DNA of 64,000 nt, taken from positions 125,213,218 through 125,277,217 of the forward strand of contig OZ018321.1 of NCBI GenBank assembly GCA_963969495.1, read 5' to 3'. Source of the DNA: Ceratothoa steindachneri (lineage: Eukaryota; Arthropoda; Malacostraca; Isopoda; Cymothoidae). Made by a program: the position numbers and the translations under genes. This document shows, piece after piece, positions 34,216-45,327 of this stretch. A model generated the notes under the pieces. It saw nothing but the letters and a program-made list of their open reading frames with translations, did not search any database and was not told where the DNA came from. Every line of letters starts with the position of its first letter. The first letter of the stretch is position 1.

Positions 34216-34639
34216 AGGGGCACGCTGGTTTCTCGGAAATTACATCGAGGAATTCCTTTAATAGGGCGGACAATTAGAAATTTATCAGCGTGCCAAAGTA
34301 GGGGTTCAAATCTAACTCACTGGACGGATTATTTTGAGGGTAGGATAATGAAGAGAGATGATACTCGTTATCTGACTCTACACACACCGTGTTAACCACC
34401 TGAAGCGGTACACATTGGTATAAGGCTTCCATCGTTCATTTTTCATCCAGCATCACGATATTATTAATACACGCGTGGTGGGGATAGTTCTTGATCATGT
34501 TTATGTGATACAGCTTGTGGTTTGCGGGAGTTTAAATCACGTAGTCAACGAAGCCACGAGCTTCAAAGACCGGAAGGGCCCCTTCCATTGGGATAGTAAT
34601 TTATTCGTCTCTGTAGGCAGTAGTAATAATACTTCGTCA

Positions 34640-35420
34640 CCAGGCGTTAATTTTCGAGCTTTTGCTTTCAAGTCGAAATAACTTCGGTATATTTCTAGGT
34701 TGCACTCCGCGTTTGAGCGGGCTAACTCTGCACATTTTTTTCAAGCGTTTCCTCAACTCGATCACATATGCATAGGAGGATTTAACTTCTTCATCTAATT
34801 GGGGATTAGTGAAGAGTTCCTTAAAAATGCTCATAGGTCCTCGGACGTTACGTCCGTTCAACAATTCGAAGGGGGGCAAACCCCAGAGTTTGGTGTGGAA
34901 TCTCTTGACACACGAAGAGGGCGACTGGAGGGTACCGATACCATTCCCGAGGATGTGAATGACAGAGCTTTCTTATCACTGCCTTTAGAGTACCATTTAA
35001 CTTTTCACACATCCGGTTTGCGAATGGGGGTTTGATTAGGAGTAACTTGCTCACGTATTCCATCAGTTCCAACGTAAACTGACGGCTTCGATCTGAGAGG
35101 ATTTCTTTAGGGATGCTGACTCGGGGAAAAACTAGAGATGAGAGCTTCCGCACAGTAAATACTGTCAATTTTCCTATGGGCAACTGCGTCGGAGAAACGA
35201 GTGACGCAGTCTACTAAAGTGAGGATATAAGAGTGTCATTCACTAGAAGGGGGATGGAGAGGAACCACCAAGTCTATAGCCGCTCTGAAGAAGGATTCAG
35301 GAATGACGGGTGTTTTATGTAAGGGAACCGGTGGTACCTGGCCTTTAGCGGAGGACTTCTGGCGCAATTCGCATGACTAGCAATATAAGGCAATCTCTTT
35401 AGCGTGGAATGTACAAGACT
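34640..35420 (-). pseudogene. Gypsy integrase
   Basis: Minus strand: a zinc-binding remnant (HAKEIALYC, then a stop, then SCELRQKSSAKGQ), followed by FFRAAIDLVVPLHPPSS with the first catalytic Asp, HSYILTLVDCVTRFSDAV, EILSDRSRQFTLELM with the second Asp, and EKLNGTLKAVIRKLC with the catalytic Glu (~35000). The post-catalytic FELLNGRNVRGPMSIFKELFT motif (~34865) is characteristic of this Gypsy group. Stops and frame changes separate the blocks. All three acidic residues remain. It lies before RT in reading order, as in Gmr1. Confidence 0.8.
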
Positions 35421-35939
35421 TTATCCGACGGGGGGGGGGAAGGGTAATTCATCCGTCGTCCGGAATAGTAGTGAATTCTCCACCACTTATCTTATTCGTT
35501 TGTTCCCACGAAAAGATTCTATTGCATTTTTAGCTGCCTTCTCTACAAGGGTTGGAGAGTCGCTCACTCCTTCTGGGTAGTAGCGAGGGCTTGGGAATTA
35601 GGCTCTTCGTATTCAAGGTTCTCAAGAGGAGATAAAGGGGGTCGGGACCGTGGACCTCTTAGTTGCTTGTATGCGTGTTACTACAGGCTGAGCCACCGGA
35701 TTTGTGGAGAGCTGCGTGCTCTAGCCTATTGAGACAGAACAGAATTTAATAAGCACTGCCACTACCTCGGTCCAGCGAAATACTTACAATGTATGTAGCA
35801 CCTGACGACGGGGAACTTGTTTGGTCTGCCCAGGAAACCCTGGACGACTGCGACCTCTGGTGCTGGGGACTGACTGGGTGAAGCAATTTATCTGAAACGA
35901 CGAGACAAGTGCACCCCGTATCGCGTACCAATGTTGAGA

Positions 35940-36080
35940 CTCGGCACCCATGTACAGATCCAGTCTCGAACTTTAGTCTTTTGGGAGAACTCTCATTAAA
36001 CAAAAAGTTCACCTGTTGGTTAGAGGAATTCGATGTTGACGAAGGAAGCGCTGTACCTGGAGGTTGTTCTTGGGACAAAG
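35940..36080 (-). pseudogene. Gypsy aspartic protease fragment
   Basis: The frame containing HGCRVSTLVRDTGCTCLVVS places the catalytic Asp-Thr-Gly motif immediately after the zinc knuckle region. The second half of the protease is not recognisable. In active relatives it processes the polyprotein. Confidence 0.65.
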
Positions 36081-36137
36081 ATGCGGTGATGTTGTATACT
36101 TGTTGACTCAGGACAACCTAAGCCCCGAACTTCAATG

Positions 36138-37219
36138 ACAATGGAAGCTAATGTGACCTGGTGTGCCGCAATTAAAACACGTAACGGGGTTTCTGGGGTA
36201 TGACGAGGACGAGGGGTTTAGATGCATTAGGGGCTTGATTTCCCTCTGATCCTTGGATGAAAAGACTTCAGGTTTTGGGTTCCCAGAGATCTTAACAAAT
36301 TGAGGAAGGTTTTTTGTTGAGGTTTCTGGAGATACCTACCTTTCTTTGGAGATAAGGGCTGGTTCTTTTTAAACTCTCGCAGATATAGGCTATGGTTAAA
36401 AGCATGCAGATCAGCTTTCTCCACGCAGTCATTAAACGTAACGGCTTACCTGTCCTTAACGAATGCTCGTATCTCTGTGGGAAGGGTACACAACAATTGG
36501 TTCTTAAGTTTGAAGTCGACGAGAGAGTAAAACTCTTTTTCTACATGTGCTAAATCTAGCCAGAATTGGAGATATCTTCGCAGGATAAATTTAAATTGAC
36601 GGTATCTTTGACTTTGTGAATTCTAGCCTGTCTAAACTTCATTCTATACTCCTCGGGGTTACATTAACGGTGGCGAGTAGCTAGTGCTTGAGGGTGGTAT
36701 AATCAACTGAAGCCTTGGATAGTAACGAGATCAATATATCACGGAAACGGGTATTCAACAGAGGCAGTAATCTGGCGTTTCCCTCTGATTCTATATCCCA
36801 ATGATTCAATTTGAAGTGTGTCAAGTACGAACACAGGTCTTCGTTGTCTTTATTTGCTAGGAGTTTCATAGTAGGTATCTGGGTAGCTCCAAACCAGGCT
36901 CCAACGGAATTGACTTCCACCTAATACTTGCTCATGGCCCTTTCATGTGAGCGGATTCGTTCTCTCTCTTCTACTTCCCTCTGTATTCTTCTTTCTTCGG
37001 CTTTTATTTCCGCTTGCGCCTGTTCTATTTCTCTCTGTATTCTTCTGCTTCTCTTTTTGCTTGCAACTGTTCTATTCCTTTCCGTATTCTTCTTTCTTCT
37101 CTTTCCGCTTGTTTTTCTTCTTGTTCCTGGACGTAAGCAACTAGTGCTTTGCCTGTTAATTCAAAAGTTTGGTCTTGTTGGAATCTTTTAAACGCCAACA
37201 TTTTATGTATGTACGTCAA
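36138..37219 (-). pseudogene. Gypsy gag with one CCHC zinc knuckle
   Basis: The N terminus (FKRFQQDQTFELTGKALVAY) and the Glu/Arg-rich helix after it match the plus-strand fragment at 29.6 kb. The capsid-like region (GAWFGATQIPTMKLLANKDN ... YLTHFKLNHWDI, 36920-36681) continues in broken frames. The nucleocapsid knuckle CFNCGTPGHISFHC (36179-36138) is intact (C-x2-C-x4-H-x4-C). Several stops separate the parts. Gag packages the genomic RNA in active elements. Confidence 0.7.
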
Positions 37220-37507
37220 ATACTCACCGATGTAAGCTAAAAGTTGTTATGCAACCACGAAACAAGTAGCGCTCTGCATAACCCAACCTTACAACCCACA
37301 CTTTCTGTTAGTTGGACTACAACAGAAAGAAACTTATTAACACCATTAACGGGCTAACCGCAGATAATTAAGAACAAATTATAAACCGACTTGATCCTCT
37401 TCTTATGTTTAATTTTCCTTGAACGTTTAGTCACAAATTTGTTACTACTCAAGAGTATCCTTCCTTTAACCAGGAAGGATGCATTATATTATATATCTAT
37501 TGCCGTA

Positions 37508-38740
37508 TGAATTACAAAAATGTACTCCATGCCTTCTTCGGTTGGATTACACAAACTATTCTTAATGTTGCTTAATTTCGTCGCAAATATGTCATTTTTT
37601 CTAAAAAAAAATTATTACCTTCGCATTTTCTCCTCTTTCATCCAACGAGTGCCATCTTTTGTAACCTTGGTATCAGGTCTCACCATCCGTCATTACCTCT
37701 AAAACAGTGTACATGGTGCGATGTATAATTTTTCACCTAACTTCCTCTTAATAGAAAATAAAACAGAGCACATTCATACAGATATATTCACCAAAATGCT
37801 ATACATATAAAAATGATATATGATATACATATTGCTATATGTGGGTATAAGTATAGATGTGCATGTTTTGTATAAGTATATATGCATACATCGAAATTCC
37901 GGAGCAATAGTACGAGTTCATCACCCCTCCCCCTGCAACACCTTCTCTTTTTTCTAAAAATTACTTGCAAAGTCATGTACTGCCGCTCGTTCTGTACGAG
38001 AAGCCAACTAAGATTGAAAACCTCCTCTTTTGAAAACACATTCTCTTATGATAGTTTAACTAACCTTTTCTTCAGGACCTCACTAAGAAATTGCCTCTAA
38101 TTAAGGCCGCATCTTCTCCCAACTTATTTAACCTTTAAGAACCGATTGGCGAAGATAAAATAAAAAAAACGCACATGCACCACCAGAAAGTGTAGTTGCT
38201 GGATCCAGTGTAAGACACCTACTAAGAAATAGGAAATTAATTAAGATTGGAGAGAAACACCCCTTGTACTAAAATGGTAAATTAAATTTAAATCCACCTA
38301 GTTTCAGAAATTGAGATATATACATAACCTAGAAATCTTCCAGGATGGAGTGTCTAAGCTCAGAAATCGACAGAGGCTGACTACTTACTAGTTTAAACTT
38401 CTTGATATCGGTGGAAAACATGTGAAAGAAGTTAAAATAAAAAACTATTGAACTTACAATTACTCTTCTTTGGTTCCTCCTTATTGGGCGGAACATCTTC
38501 TCTCGATAAAGAGTTCCTACTGCATGACCACCAGCTGTCACCCAAACTACGCCCCGCATTAAGAAGGCAACCTCAGGTAAGCGACTCTTTCCTATCCCCA
38601 AGAACATTTGCAGCAATAAATATTGCACTCCCAGCACTTTATAAATAAACCTATGAATTAAGACCCCATCCACATTGGCGACCAGGACCCCTTTCAAATC
38701 TAGTGACCCTTCCAGAATATTTTTTAACACAGCGTCATCC
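37508..38740. other. Unassigned DNA
   Basis: It begins exactly where the short 5' LTR remnant stops. No family is recognised. 38340-38740 may contain badly decayed LINE endonuclease, but no motif is secure. Confidence 0.35.
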
Positions 38741-38859
38741 ATCATCATTAATCGATCTCGCCTCCAACAAAAATAAGAGCGAGGGTATCCCAGTCCCTTA
38801 CCGTCACCCCAATTATATTTGATGGTGGAGCTTCTTCAAGTAACTTGAACATCAAAAAA

Positions 38860-41045
38860 TTACTATTAGCTAACAGGACACTCGCTGAGCCTGTTAATCG
38901 ACAGAGACATAATACACAAAGGTCCCGACTTCTCCACTTTCCATTCGGCAAGGTCGACGACTACTCTGGATATAGTTCTAACGAATAAGAACTTTTCTCT
39001 GTACCAAGTGACGCTTCCTTGTCCCTTCCTTTCATCAGACAACGTGAGTATGATTACCCATATCTCTAACTCTCCGATCCAAGTACGGGTTCCTAAGCGT
39101 AGATGTCTAGCAAGAGGCAACTGGGAGTAGCAGTGGAAGGTCATACTCTCGAAGAAATTGAAGAAAAATTCGACCACCTTACGTCAAAGATCTTAGATGC
39201 TGACCGCTTAGCTGTCCCTTAGAAGGAGCATAAAACAATACCAGCTCCAAGGGGAGACCCTAATATTCAAGAGAAAATGGATAAACTAGAGGCAAGCATC
39301 TACTTCACAAATATGTATGTGATCACGGCACATTGGTACCAAGAAATAAGAGATATAAGAAATGAGATAGAAAATCGCATAATGGAGAAATCGAGAGATC
39401 AATGGGATGAGCTAATAGCTAAAATTGACAAAGAAGGAGACTAGAAATTTCTGGTGTCAAATGAAAAGATTGCGAGGCACTCCAACCAAGATTAGTATAA
39501 AAGTTAAAGTGAATGACGTAGAACTCACATAAGACCACGACATCCAGCGTCAGTTAAGAACATATTGGCAGAATTGTTTTTGTGTTTGGGACGAAAAGAA
39601 TGAAGTTTTTGATGAGAGGTACAAGGGGCAATTTCTTTTAAGACTCCGTGAACTGGGGACTGACATCACACCATAAAACCTTGTGAACGGGACACGTCTC
39701 GCAGCAGGAGAAAGTAGACCCTTCTCCCACAGAGAGTATGGGGAAGCACTAAAGATTTTCAAGCAAAAGGCTTTAGAGATTACTGGCATCACGAAGATGC
39801 ATTTAATAAACGTCCTCAACAAAGTTAATGAAGCTCTACTCGAGGCGTTTAACGCCTGCCTCAATGTTGGATATTTCCCGGACCAGTTCAAAAGAGCCTG
39901 TTTGATATTCACATCAAAACCCGGCAAGCTCAAGACAGAGGTTGGAAGCTACAGACCCATTTCTCTGCTGGAATTTATGGGTAAGCTGCTAGAGAAGCTT
40001 CTTAATAACAGACTAAAGGACTTCCTAGAATCTACCAACTTATAAAATTATCAACAGCATGGCTTCCGAAAGAAACTGGGTACCAAAACAGCTCTGGCTT
40101 TGAACACTGAAATGATAGCTCTTGGCAATGCAGGCAAAGGCATTGTCGACGTTGTACTACGAGACATGGTCTCGACCTTTGACAAGGTGTGGCTACCAGG
40201 GCTAAAGAAGAAAATCATAAATCTACGTATGGATAAAAACGTAAAGCGAATACTCTGCGACTACTTAGAAGATCGAGAGGCGGTCTTAAGAGTAAATGAC
40301 ATTGAGGGGAAACCATAGTGTCTCAGCACTACATTGTATGCAGTATATACGGCCGACCTACCTTACCCCGATCAAGACCTTGCCCAGTGCGTTCAGCTGG
40401 CGGATAACATCACGCTGGTCATTACCAGCGTATATAAAAACCCTGTTGACCTCGCAAACAGGACAAGTAGGGAGATCGAAAATTCCAACGAATTCAAAAA
40501 AAGGAACAAAATTAGAACTAATGTTCACAAGTTCAAAATGATACCTACAGGACGTTGAAAGACAGCGGATGTCCTGGTTCGGGGCGAACTCTATGAATAC
40601 TCGAGAGAGGGCTGGGTACTTGGTCTGAAGTTGAGCTGAAAGGAGTACAATGTCACCAATCAACAAGGAAAAACTATATATGCTATTAGTAAGGCCGCAT
40701 CTACTGTATCCCACCATTCTCCTCTATACCCTGAGCAAATTGACCATTAGAAAAGCCCAAGTTGTCCAAAATAAAGCCTTACACTTCATTACTAACGCCA
40801 CCCAATGGAACCGGATCCCCTCCGAAGTCTTACACGAAGTGACTGACATGGAATCCATCAATATTACCCTGAACAGAAGAGCACAGGATATATGGCAAAA
40901 CGTCAACCAGATTATGCCCGACAAAGTACTTAATTGGATCAGAATACCAATTGTGGAACTACGCGAGCTTCGATTTAAGTGCGACTTCAAATGCAGTCAG
41001 CTGCTGATCCTACAAGATTATCCCCCACTTTATCGATCAATTTAG
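38860..41045 (+). pseudogene. Jockey-type LINE ORF2: endonuclease tail and reverse transcriptase
   Basis: The endonuclease C terminus is visible at about 38898-39000 (HKGPDFSTFHSARSTTTLDI, then VLTNKNF). The linker reads GTPTKISIKVKVNDVEL (~39480). RT motifs: FKQKALEITGITKMHL (~39760), NACLNVGYFPDQFKRACL (~39850), SYRPISLLEFMGKLLEK (~39948), QHGFRKKLGT (~40057) and a decayed catalytic region near 40160 (DVVLRDMVSTFDKVW, where other LINEs have an FLDxxxAFDxVW motif). The usual FxDD site reads LADNITLV (~40395), so its second Asp is Asn. A C-terminal VVQNKALHFITNATQW follows (40760). Sequence style matches the Jockey clade (BS/X type elements). Multiple stops and shifts, including one between 40318 and 40334, disable it. 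The 5' end is missing. Confidence 0.75.
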
Positions 41046-41098
41046 CTACAGAATAAACTTTATTTATGAACCAGAATATTAAACAAACTAACAATGCA

Positions 41099-41300
41099 AG
41101 GTCCGAACAAGACATACTCTACTGTATAATGGAATATAAAAACAAATAAAATAAAATAAGACAAAAGATCAGAAGAGGTCAAATTTGAAAAATATAGTAA
41201 AGAAAAGATCCGAAGTGGACAAATTTTTAAATATAGAAAATTAAATAAAGGGTCCAAAGTGGACAACTCTTAAAAAAAAGATCCGAAATAACAAACTAAT
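41099..41300 (+). repeat. Diverged tandem repeat in the Jockey-like 3' UTR
   Basis: A GATCCGAAGTGGACAAAT-like motif recurs at 41167, 41207, 41251 and 41280, with a possible first copy at 41099. Spacing is 29-44 bp with A-rich spacers. It follows the RT stop and contains AATAAA-like polyadenylation signals, as expected of a LINE 3' UTR. Confidence 0.65.
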
Positions 41301-41771
41301 AATAAAATGTAAACAAGTACATAGATCAAAAACATTCAACAAGAAAGTGAAACTCAGGTCTTATAGCATCTAGAAGGACTTACACCAACGACAACGGTTT
41401 GATTTCTTAACAGCACTGCAAAGACCGAAGATAAAGAACATCTAATGAGTTTGCCAGAAAACCTGGCATACATTCTCTCTCACTTAAATAACCATATTCT
41501 ATCTTTTTTCTAAACTCTATCCCCACATTTTTCCTATCTTTCACGATCGTTGAAACGTTCGTCGCCCAGTCGTATGCGGGGCGCTCAGGAAGAAGGTTGA
41601 GAAACTCCAGGAGTAATTTTTAGTCGATTAAGGAATTATTATCATTGCCCAGATATAACTGCATTAAAATATAAATGAATATAAATGAAAGTTTGTTTAC
41701 AACATATATATATATAATTTTTTATCTCTAAAAATTTCACCGATATAGCAATGATAGTATTACAACATTTA

Positions 41772-41772
41772 A

Positions 41773-41839
<67 letters not shown>
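41772..41839 (+). repeat. (TA)n microsatellite
   Basis: About 34 TA units directly left of the palindromic element. Confidence 0.95.
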
Positions 41840-41840
<1 letters not shown>

Positions 41841-41934
41841 ATATGGAGCTCGGCTGTGAAGCCTGCATTTAATATTGAGGATATATCCCAGAGTCAAGAG
41901 AAACGGATGCATCATCTTTTAATTTTTCACAAAC

Positions 41935-41964
41935 GTTTCGAAAACTACAAGTTTTCATCTTCAG
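41935..41964 (-). ncRNA. Hammerhead-ribozyme-like core, left arm
   Basis: The minus strand reads CTGAAGA (consensus CTGATGA), then stem II GAAAAC-TTGTA-GTTTTC, then GAAAC. The stem I and III partners and cleavage site are not convincing, so it is probably degenerate. Confidence 0.4.
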
Positions 41965-42183
41965 GCTAAAATAAGATTACAAAATTAATACATATGAAGA
42001 AAACTTGAAATGGCCAACAAGACATTATTTTAAAAGGTGACAATTATAAAATATCATTAAAATATACTATAAGTTAAAATTTTAAATCTGAATTGGCAAC
42101 AGTTAGATTTGCTTTTTAAATAATGTCTTGTTGGCCTTTTCAAGTTTTCTTCATATGTATTAACTTTATATCCTTATTCTAGC

Positions 42184-42213
42184 CTGAAGATGAAAACTTG
42201 TAGTTTTCGAAAC
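42184..42213 (+). ncRNA. Hammerhead-ribozyme-like core, right arm
   Basis: Identical to the left-arm core: CTGAAGA (42184-42190), stem II (42192-42208) and GAAAC (42209-42213). One conserved-core position (T to A) differs from the active consensus, and the UH cleavage site is not evident. Confidence 0.4.
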
Positions 42214-42269
42214 GTTGTGAAAAATTAAAAGATGATGCATCTGTTTCTCGTGGCTCTGGGATTTATCCT

Positions 42270-42275
<6 letters not shown>

Positions 42276-42348
<73 letters not shown>
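42276..42348 (+). repeat. (TA)n microsatellite
   Basis: About 36 TA units joining the palindrome to the Tc1/mariner element. Confidence 0.95.
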
Positions 42349-42351
<3 letters not shown>

Positions 42352-43611
42352 ACTCAAATATTTGCTTGCCGATTGCTGCCGACAACGAGTAATGTCGGAA
42401 AACAATCAAAATCATTACACGTTATTGAAATTAATTTACAACAATGATTCCACCTTCTTTATCACATACAGCCCTTAATCGCATTTTAAAAGAATAAATA
42501 CCTTTTATGATATACGATAACCTTATAGGTAGCCAGCCCAAGCAAGACGAATTTTCCTTCATAGGAATAAGTTCAAATTCCCTAAATTTATATCTTTTAA
42601 TTTCCGTAGAGTTTTCTTGAAGTAAATTCCATATGGAATATTCCATAGGGTTAGAGTCGGCGATTGAGGAGCCCATTCATCCTTTTTCATAAAATAAGAA
42701 CAATTATCTTTAAATATTTTTGTGTTGTTTTGCTTATATAAGAGTGCACTATCTGGCTGGAAGTAGAAGTTTCCTTTAAGATAAAGCTGATGGCAATGGG
42801 GAAATAGACCGAGAGATAGTAGTTCAATGTAATTTTCTTAATAAACTTTGGATTTTTGTGTATCGATAAAATGGATCTTCGTTTTGCCATTATATGAGAC
42901 TCTCAAGGAAACCATTGTTTTTGTTCTAATCTTAAAGATTTATGAGAAAGGCGGAATAGATGGATGTCCTTTTTCTTTGAGCCATAAACTCATTTATTTA
43001 GACTATTTGTTAGCACTTAGAAAGACAATTTTCTTTCGTTGGTAAAGACGAAATTTCTTGTATGTTGAGATTAATAATGATCCTAGAGAAACTTACAACG
43101 TGTCTTTTACATTGTCTTTCATTAATATCACAAGGAGCGGTGCGCATTATTTCATAAGTTTTTATTTTTTGTCGTTTTAAAATCCGTTACACAGAAGAAT
43201 AGGAGATAATTAATTCACTGGAGATCTTCCTTTCGGATAGATGAGTTGCGGGTTTTTCTCCTGTGATAAAACAAGTTCTTTAACTTAAATCATTTTATTT
43301 TCTATCATATCAGTTTTATTATGGCGGCAACTATCGTTCTTTTAGAGCTATCGAACCACTAGTTTTCATCTTTTTAAGTAAACTATAAACACTTCCACGA
43401 GTCTAATTTCTATCTGGAAATTCACGAAAAGTTCTATTTCATTCCAACCTCCTTCTCTAAAACATGCTTCAATTCTAATTTTATCATGTAAACTTAACAC
43501 CATTGTGACAGGGGTATAATAACATTACTTCAAAATTTTGAGTTGAAATGATAAGTAAAGAGAGCCTAAGCCTGCACGATTGGTGATTCGGCAAGCAAAT
43601 TTTTGAATGAC
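42349..43611 (-). mobile_element. Tc1/mariner-superfamily transposon, complete ends
   Basis: Inverted ends: GTCACTCAAATATTTGCTTG at 42349 and, on the complement from 43611, GTCATTCAAAAATTTGCTTG. The match extends to GCCGA (25 bp, 2 mismatches). TA duplications flank both sides (42347-42348, 43612-43613). The length of 1,263 bp is standard for Tc1/mariner. The transposase lies on the minus strand and is broken. The left end sits precisely at the edge of the TA repeat, an obvious target for TA-specific insertion. Confidence 0.85.
42425..43512 (-). pseudogene. Tc1/mariner transposase pseudogene
   Basis: Minus strand: the frame starts near 43500 (MVLSLHDKIRIEACFREGGW), followed by a helix-turn-helix remnant ending GSVYSLLKKMKTSGSIA across a small gap. 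The catalytic half shows HNTKIFKDNC-like residues (after SALLYKQ) followed by KKDEWAPQSPTLTLWN, or in the adjacent frame SNPMEYSIWNLLQE (~42640), which corresponds to the SPDLNPMDYSIW signature containing the third acidic residue. The C terminus reads RLRAVCDKEGG (~42465). Several frameshifts and stops. Subgroup (DD34D, DD37D, etc.) was not determined. Confidence 0.75.
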
Positions 43612-43790
43612 TATATTATTTTTTTTAATTGTAGAAGTACTATTAAAGTTATATTGGTGAAAATTCCAGAGCTAATAAAAATATATATATATAATGTAGT
43701 ATACGAATATTCTTTTTTCTAATTATATTTCAGTGAGTTATTTAAGTTTGAATTTCGTAAAGCTTTTGCTGGAACACCCGATATATATAC

Positions 43791-43794
<4 letters not shown>

Positions 43795-43875
<81 letters not shown>

Positions 43876-43889
43876 TATATATATATATG
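43795..43889 (+). repeat. (TA)n microsatellite
   Basis: TA alternation with one CACA interruption near 43867. Confidence 0.93.
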
Positions 43890-43899
43890 TTCAAATCGA

Positions 43900-45321
43900 C
43901 AGCGATGGCTGCTTGATTAAGCTTGGCTGCATTTTTAACCTTTTCAAAGCCTTTTATTCAAAAAGCGAACGGTGGGAAAAAATGGTGAAAAGTAGCATAT
44001 CTTTATTAGCCGAGACGTCTTCAACCTATTAAAAGGTCAGCTTCTGGACAAACAATGAAAAAAATTACAAAACTGGGTTTATATTTTCCTTTATTACCTA
44101 ACCTAAGAATATGTTTTCGGATCAATCAAAAGTGACAAAAATTATAAAGCTAGAATAATGTTTAGTTTAGAAAAGGAAAATTATTTGATCTTGACATAAG
44201 AAAATTTGTTTGAGCCAATCAAATTTGAGAAAGATTTTAAGGATTAAACAATATCTGGATAAGCAAAATAAAAGCGTTTGCATAAAAAATTGAATCGCTT
44301 TCAATTTAATACTTACATTTTTGTGTGGTTTCATAGTTTCCCTCTCCCTTTAGAGGCTTTAGAAGAAATTTGAACAGTTGAAAAGGTCAATTTTGTTTCT
44401 CCGTCTTATCTCTTAAATGAACCCAAATTTTCCTATATTAATCTATCCGTCTGAAATTCGTCGAGTTTCATTTTCCACAAAACACAGATATTTAACTCTT
44501 TCAAAAAAAAAAAAAAATCGAACACGGAACAACCAAATTAAACTAATTTACAACTAAGAAAAAAATAAAATGAACACACTTTTTATTCAGTGGCCGTTAC
44601 GCCAGCATTCAGACTAGAAGTGAGGAGCAACAACTCATCCATCCGGTCAATTTCTTTTTATTTTCAACTGGTGAAAAAAATAGTTTTTTCGACAGACCAT
44701 AAAATGATTGATGAGGTGTCTTAAGTGTTTAATAGAGCCACACCTGCAACCTGAACGTCAAAGGGAATCGAGAACGCCTTCCTCAAAGGATCTGCTTGCC
44801 AGGGCCTATGACCGGTCAGTTGGTTCGGTGTAACATCGACGACTTTCCTCGTAAATTAAGAATTGTATAAATCTTTGATATGTCATGAAACCCCCTCCCT
44901 CAAATAAATCATTTAAGACCAACTTGTTCAAATTTCGGCTGAAGACATACATTTAACCTTTTTAGAAAGCCAAAGCTATTTTTAAGAAGTAATTCAATAG
45001 TTTCGCCAGTCGTGTTCCTATCATCAGTAATTTTGTATCCTTGTTTCTTGCGAGGCAGAATTTCAATGTCACAAGCTGCACTCTCCAGTCAGGGCCCTTA
45101 TAGCTTGTAGATTAGGATATTTTTGCGTCAACAGGTTTCGATTAGACGGATTGTCTTATCGTTTTCGCGAAAATATTTAAGAAAGCAAGGAAATTTTAAG
45201 TTTGCGAGTGAAAATTTACCTTGGGGAAAATAAGCCAAGTTTTACAGATTATAGATGTCTCGCCACTTTTAAATTTTTACATAAAGTGAACTTTACTTTC
45301 ATTTCCGTAGAGTTTAGATTC
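43900..45321. other. Unassigned AT-rich DNA
   Basis: No coding or repeat feature supported. An A14 homopolymer lies near 44505-44518. Confidence 0.4.
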
Positions 45322-45327
45322 AAATTA

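Larger units (their letters stand above)
31395..37507 (-). mobile_element. Ty3/Gypsy element with integrase upstream of RT (Gmr1-like), degenerate
   Basis: Minus-strand order is gag (37219 to ~36190), zinc knuckle (36179-36138), protease (~36035-35940), integrase (~35420-34640), RT (~34215-33600), RNase H (~33495-32960), then noncoding DNA. A 38-bp direct repeat (31395-31432 and 37470-37507) contains TTATATATCTATTGCC and marks matching LTR ends; CCTGG next to it suggests a primer-binding-site start (TGG). The 3' LTR probably extends to about 32745 (TGTGATCC on the minus strand), while only about 38 bp of the 5' LTR remains. Standard Gypsy order is RT-RNase H-integrase; integrase first is known from Gmr1-type Gypsy elements. 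Many stops make it inactive. Confidence 0.75.
41871..42275. mobile_element. Palindromic element with 165-bp arms, each with a hammerhead-like motif
   Basis: The left arm (41871-42035) and right arm (42113-42275) are inverted copies of each other, differing by scattered substitutions and indels, around a 77-bp centre. Arms start ATTGAGGATAWATCCCAGAG and contain GATGCATCATCTTTTAATTT. Each holds CTGAAGA, a perfect 6-bp stem (GAAAAC/GTTTTC) with a TTGTA loop, then GAAAC. TA repeats flank both outer ends. Inverted terminal repeats with embedded hammerhead motifs are known from Penelope-like elements, so a solo inverted pair of Penelope-type terminal repeats is my preferred reading. No RT or GIY-YIG coding is present. 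Confidence 0.7.

Noticed and set aside
38329..39177. Minus-strand frames in 38.3-39.2 kb
   Set aside because: They are antisense to plus-strand LINE endonuclease sequence and lack family motifs.
42182..42216. Calling the hammerhead-like motif an active ribozyme
   Set aside because: A core position differs from CTGATGA and the cleavage site is unclear, so only a hammerhead-like motif is claimed.
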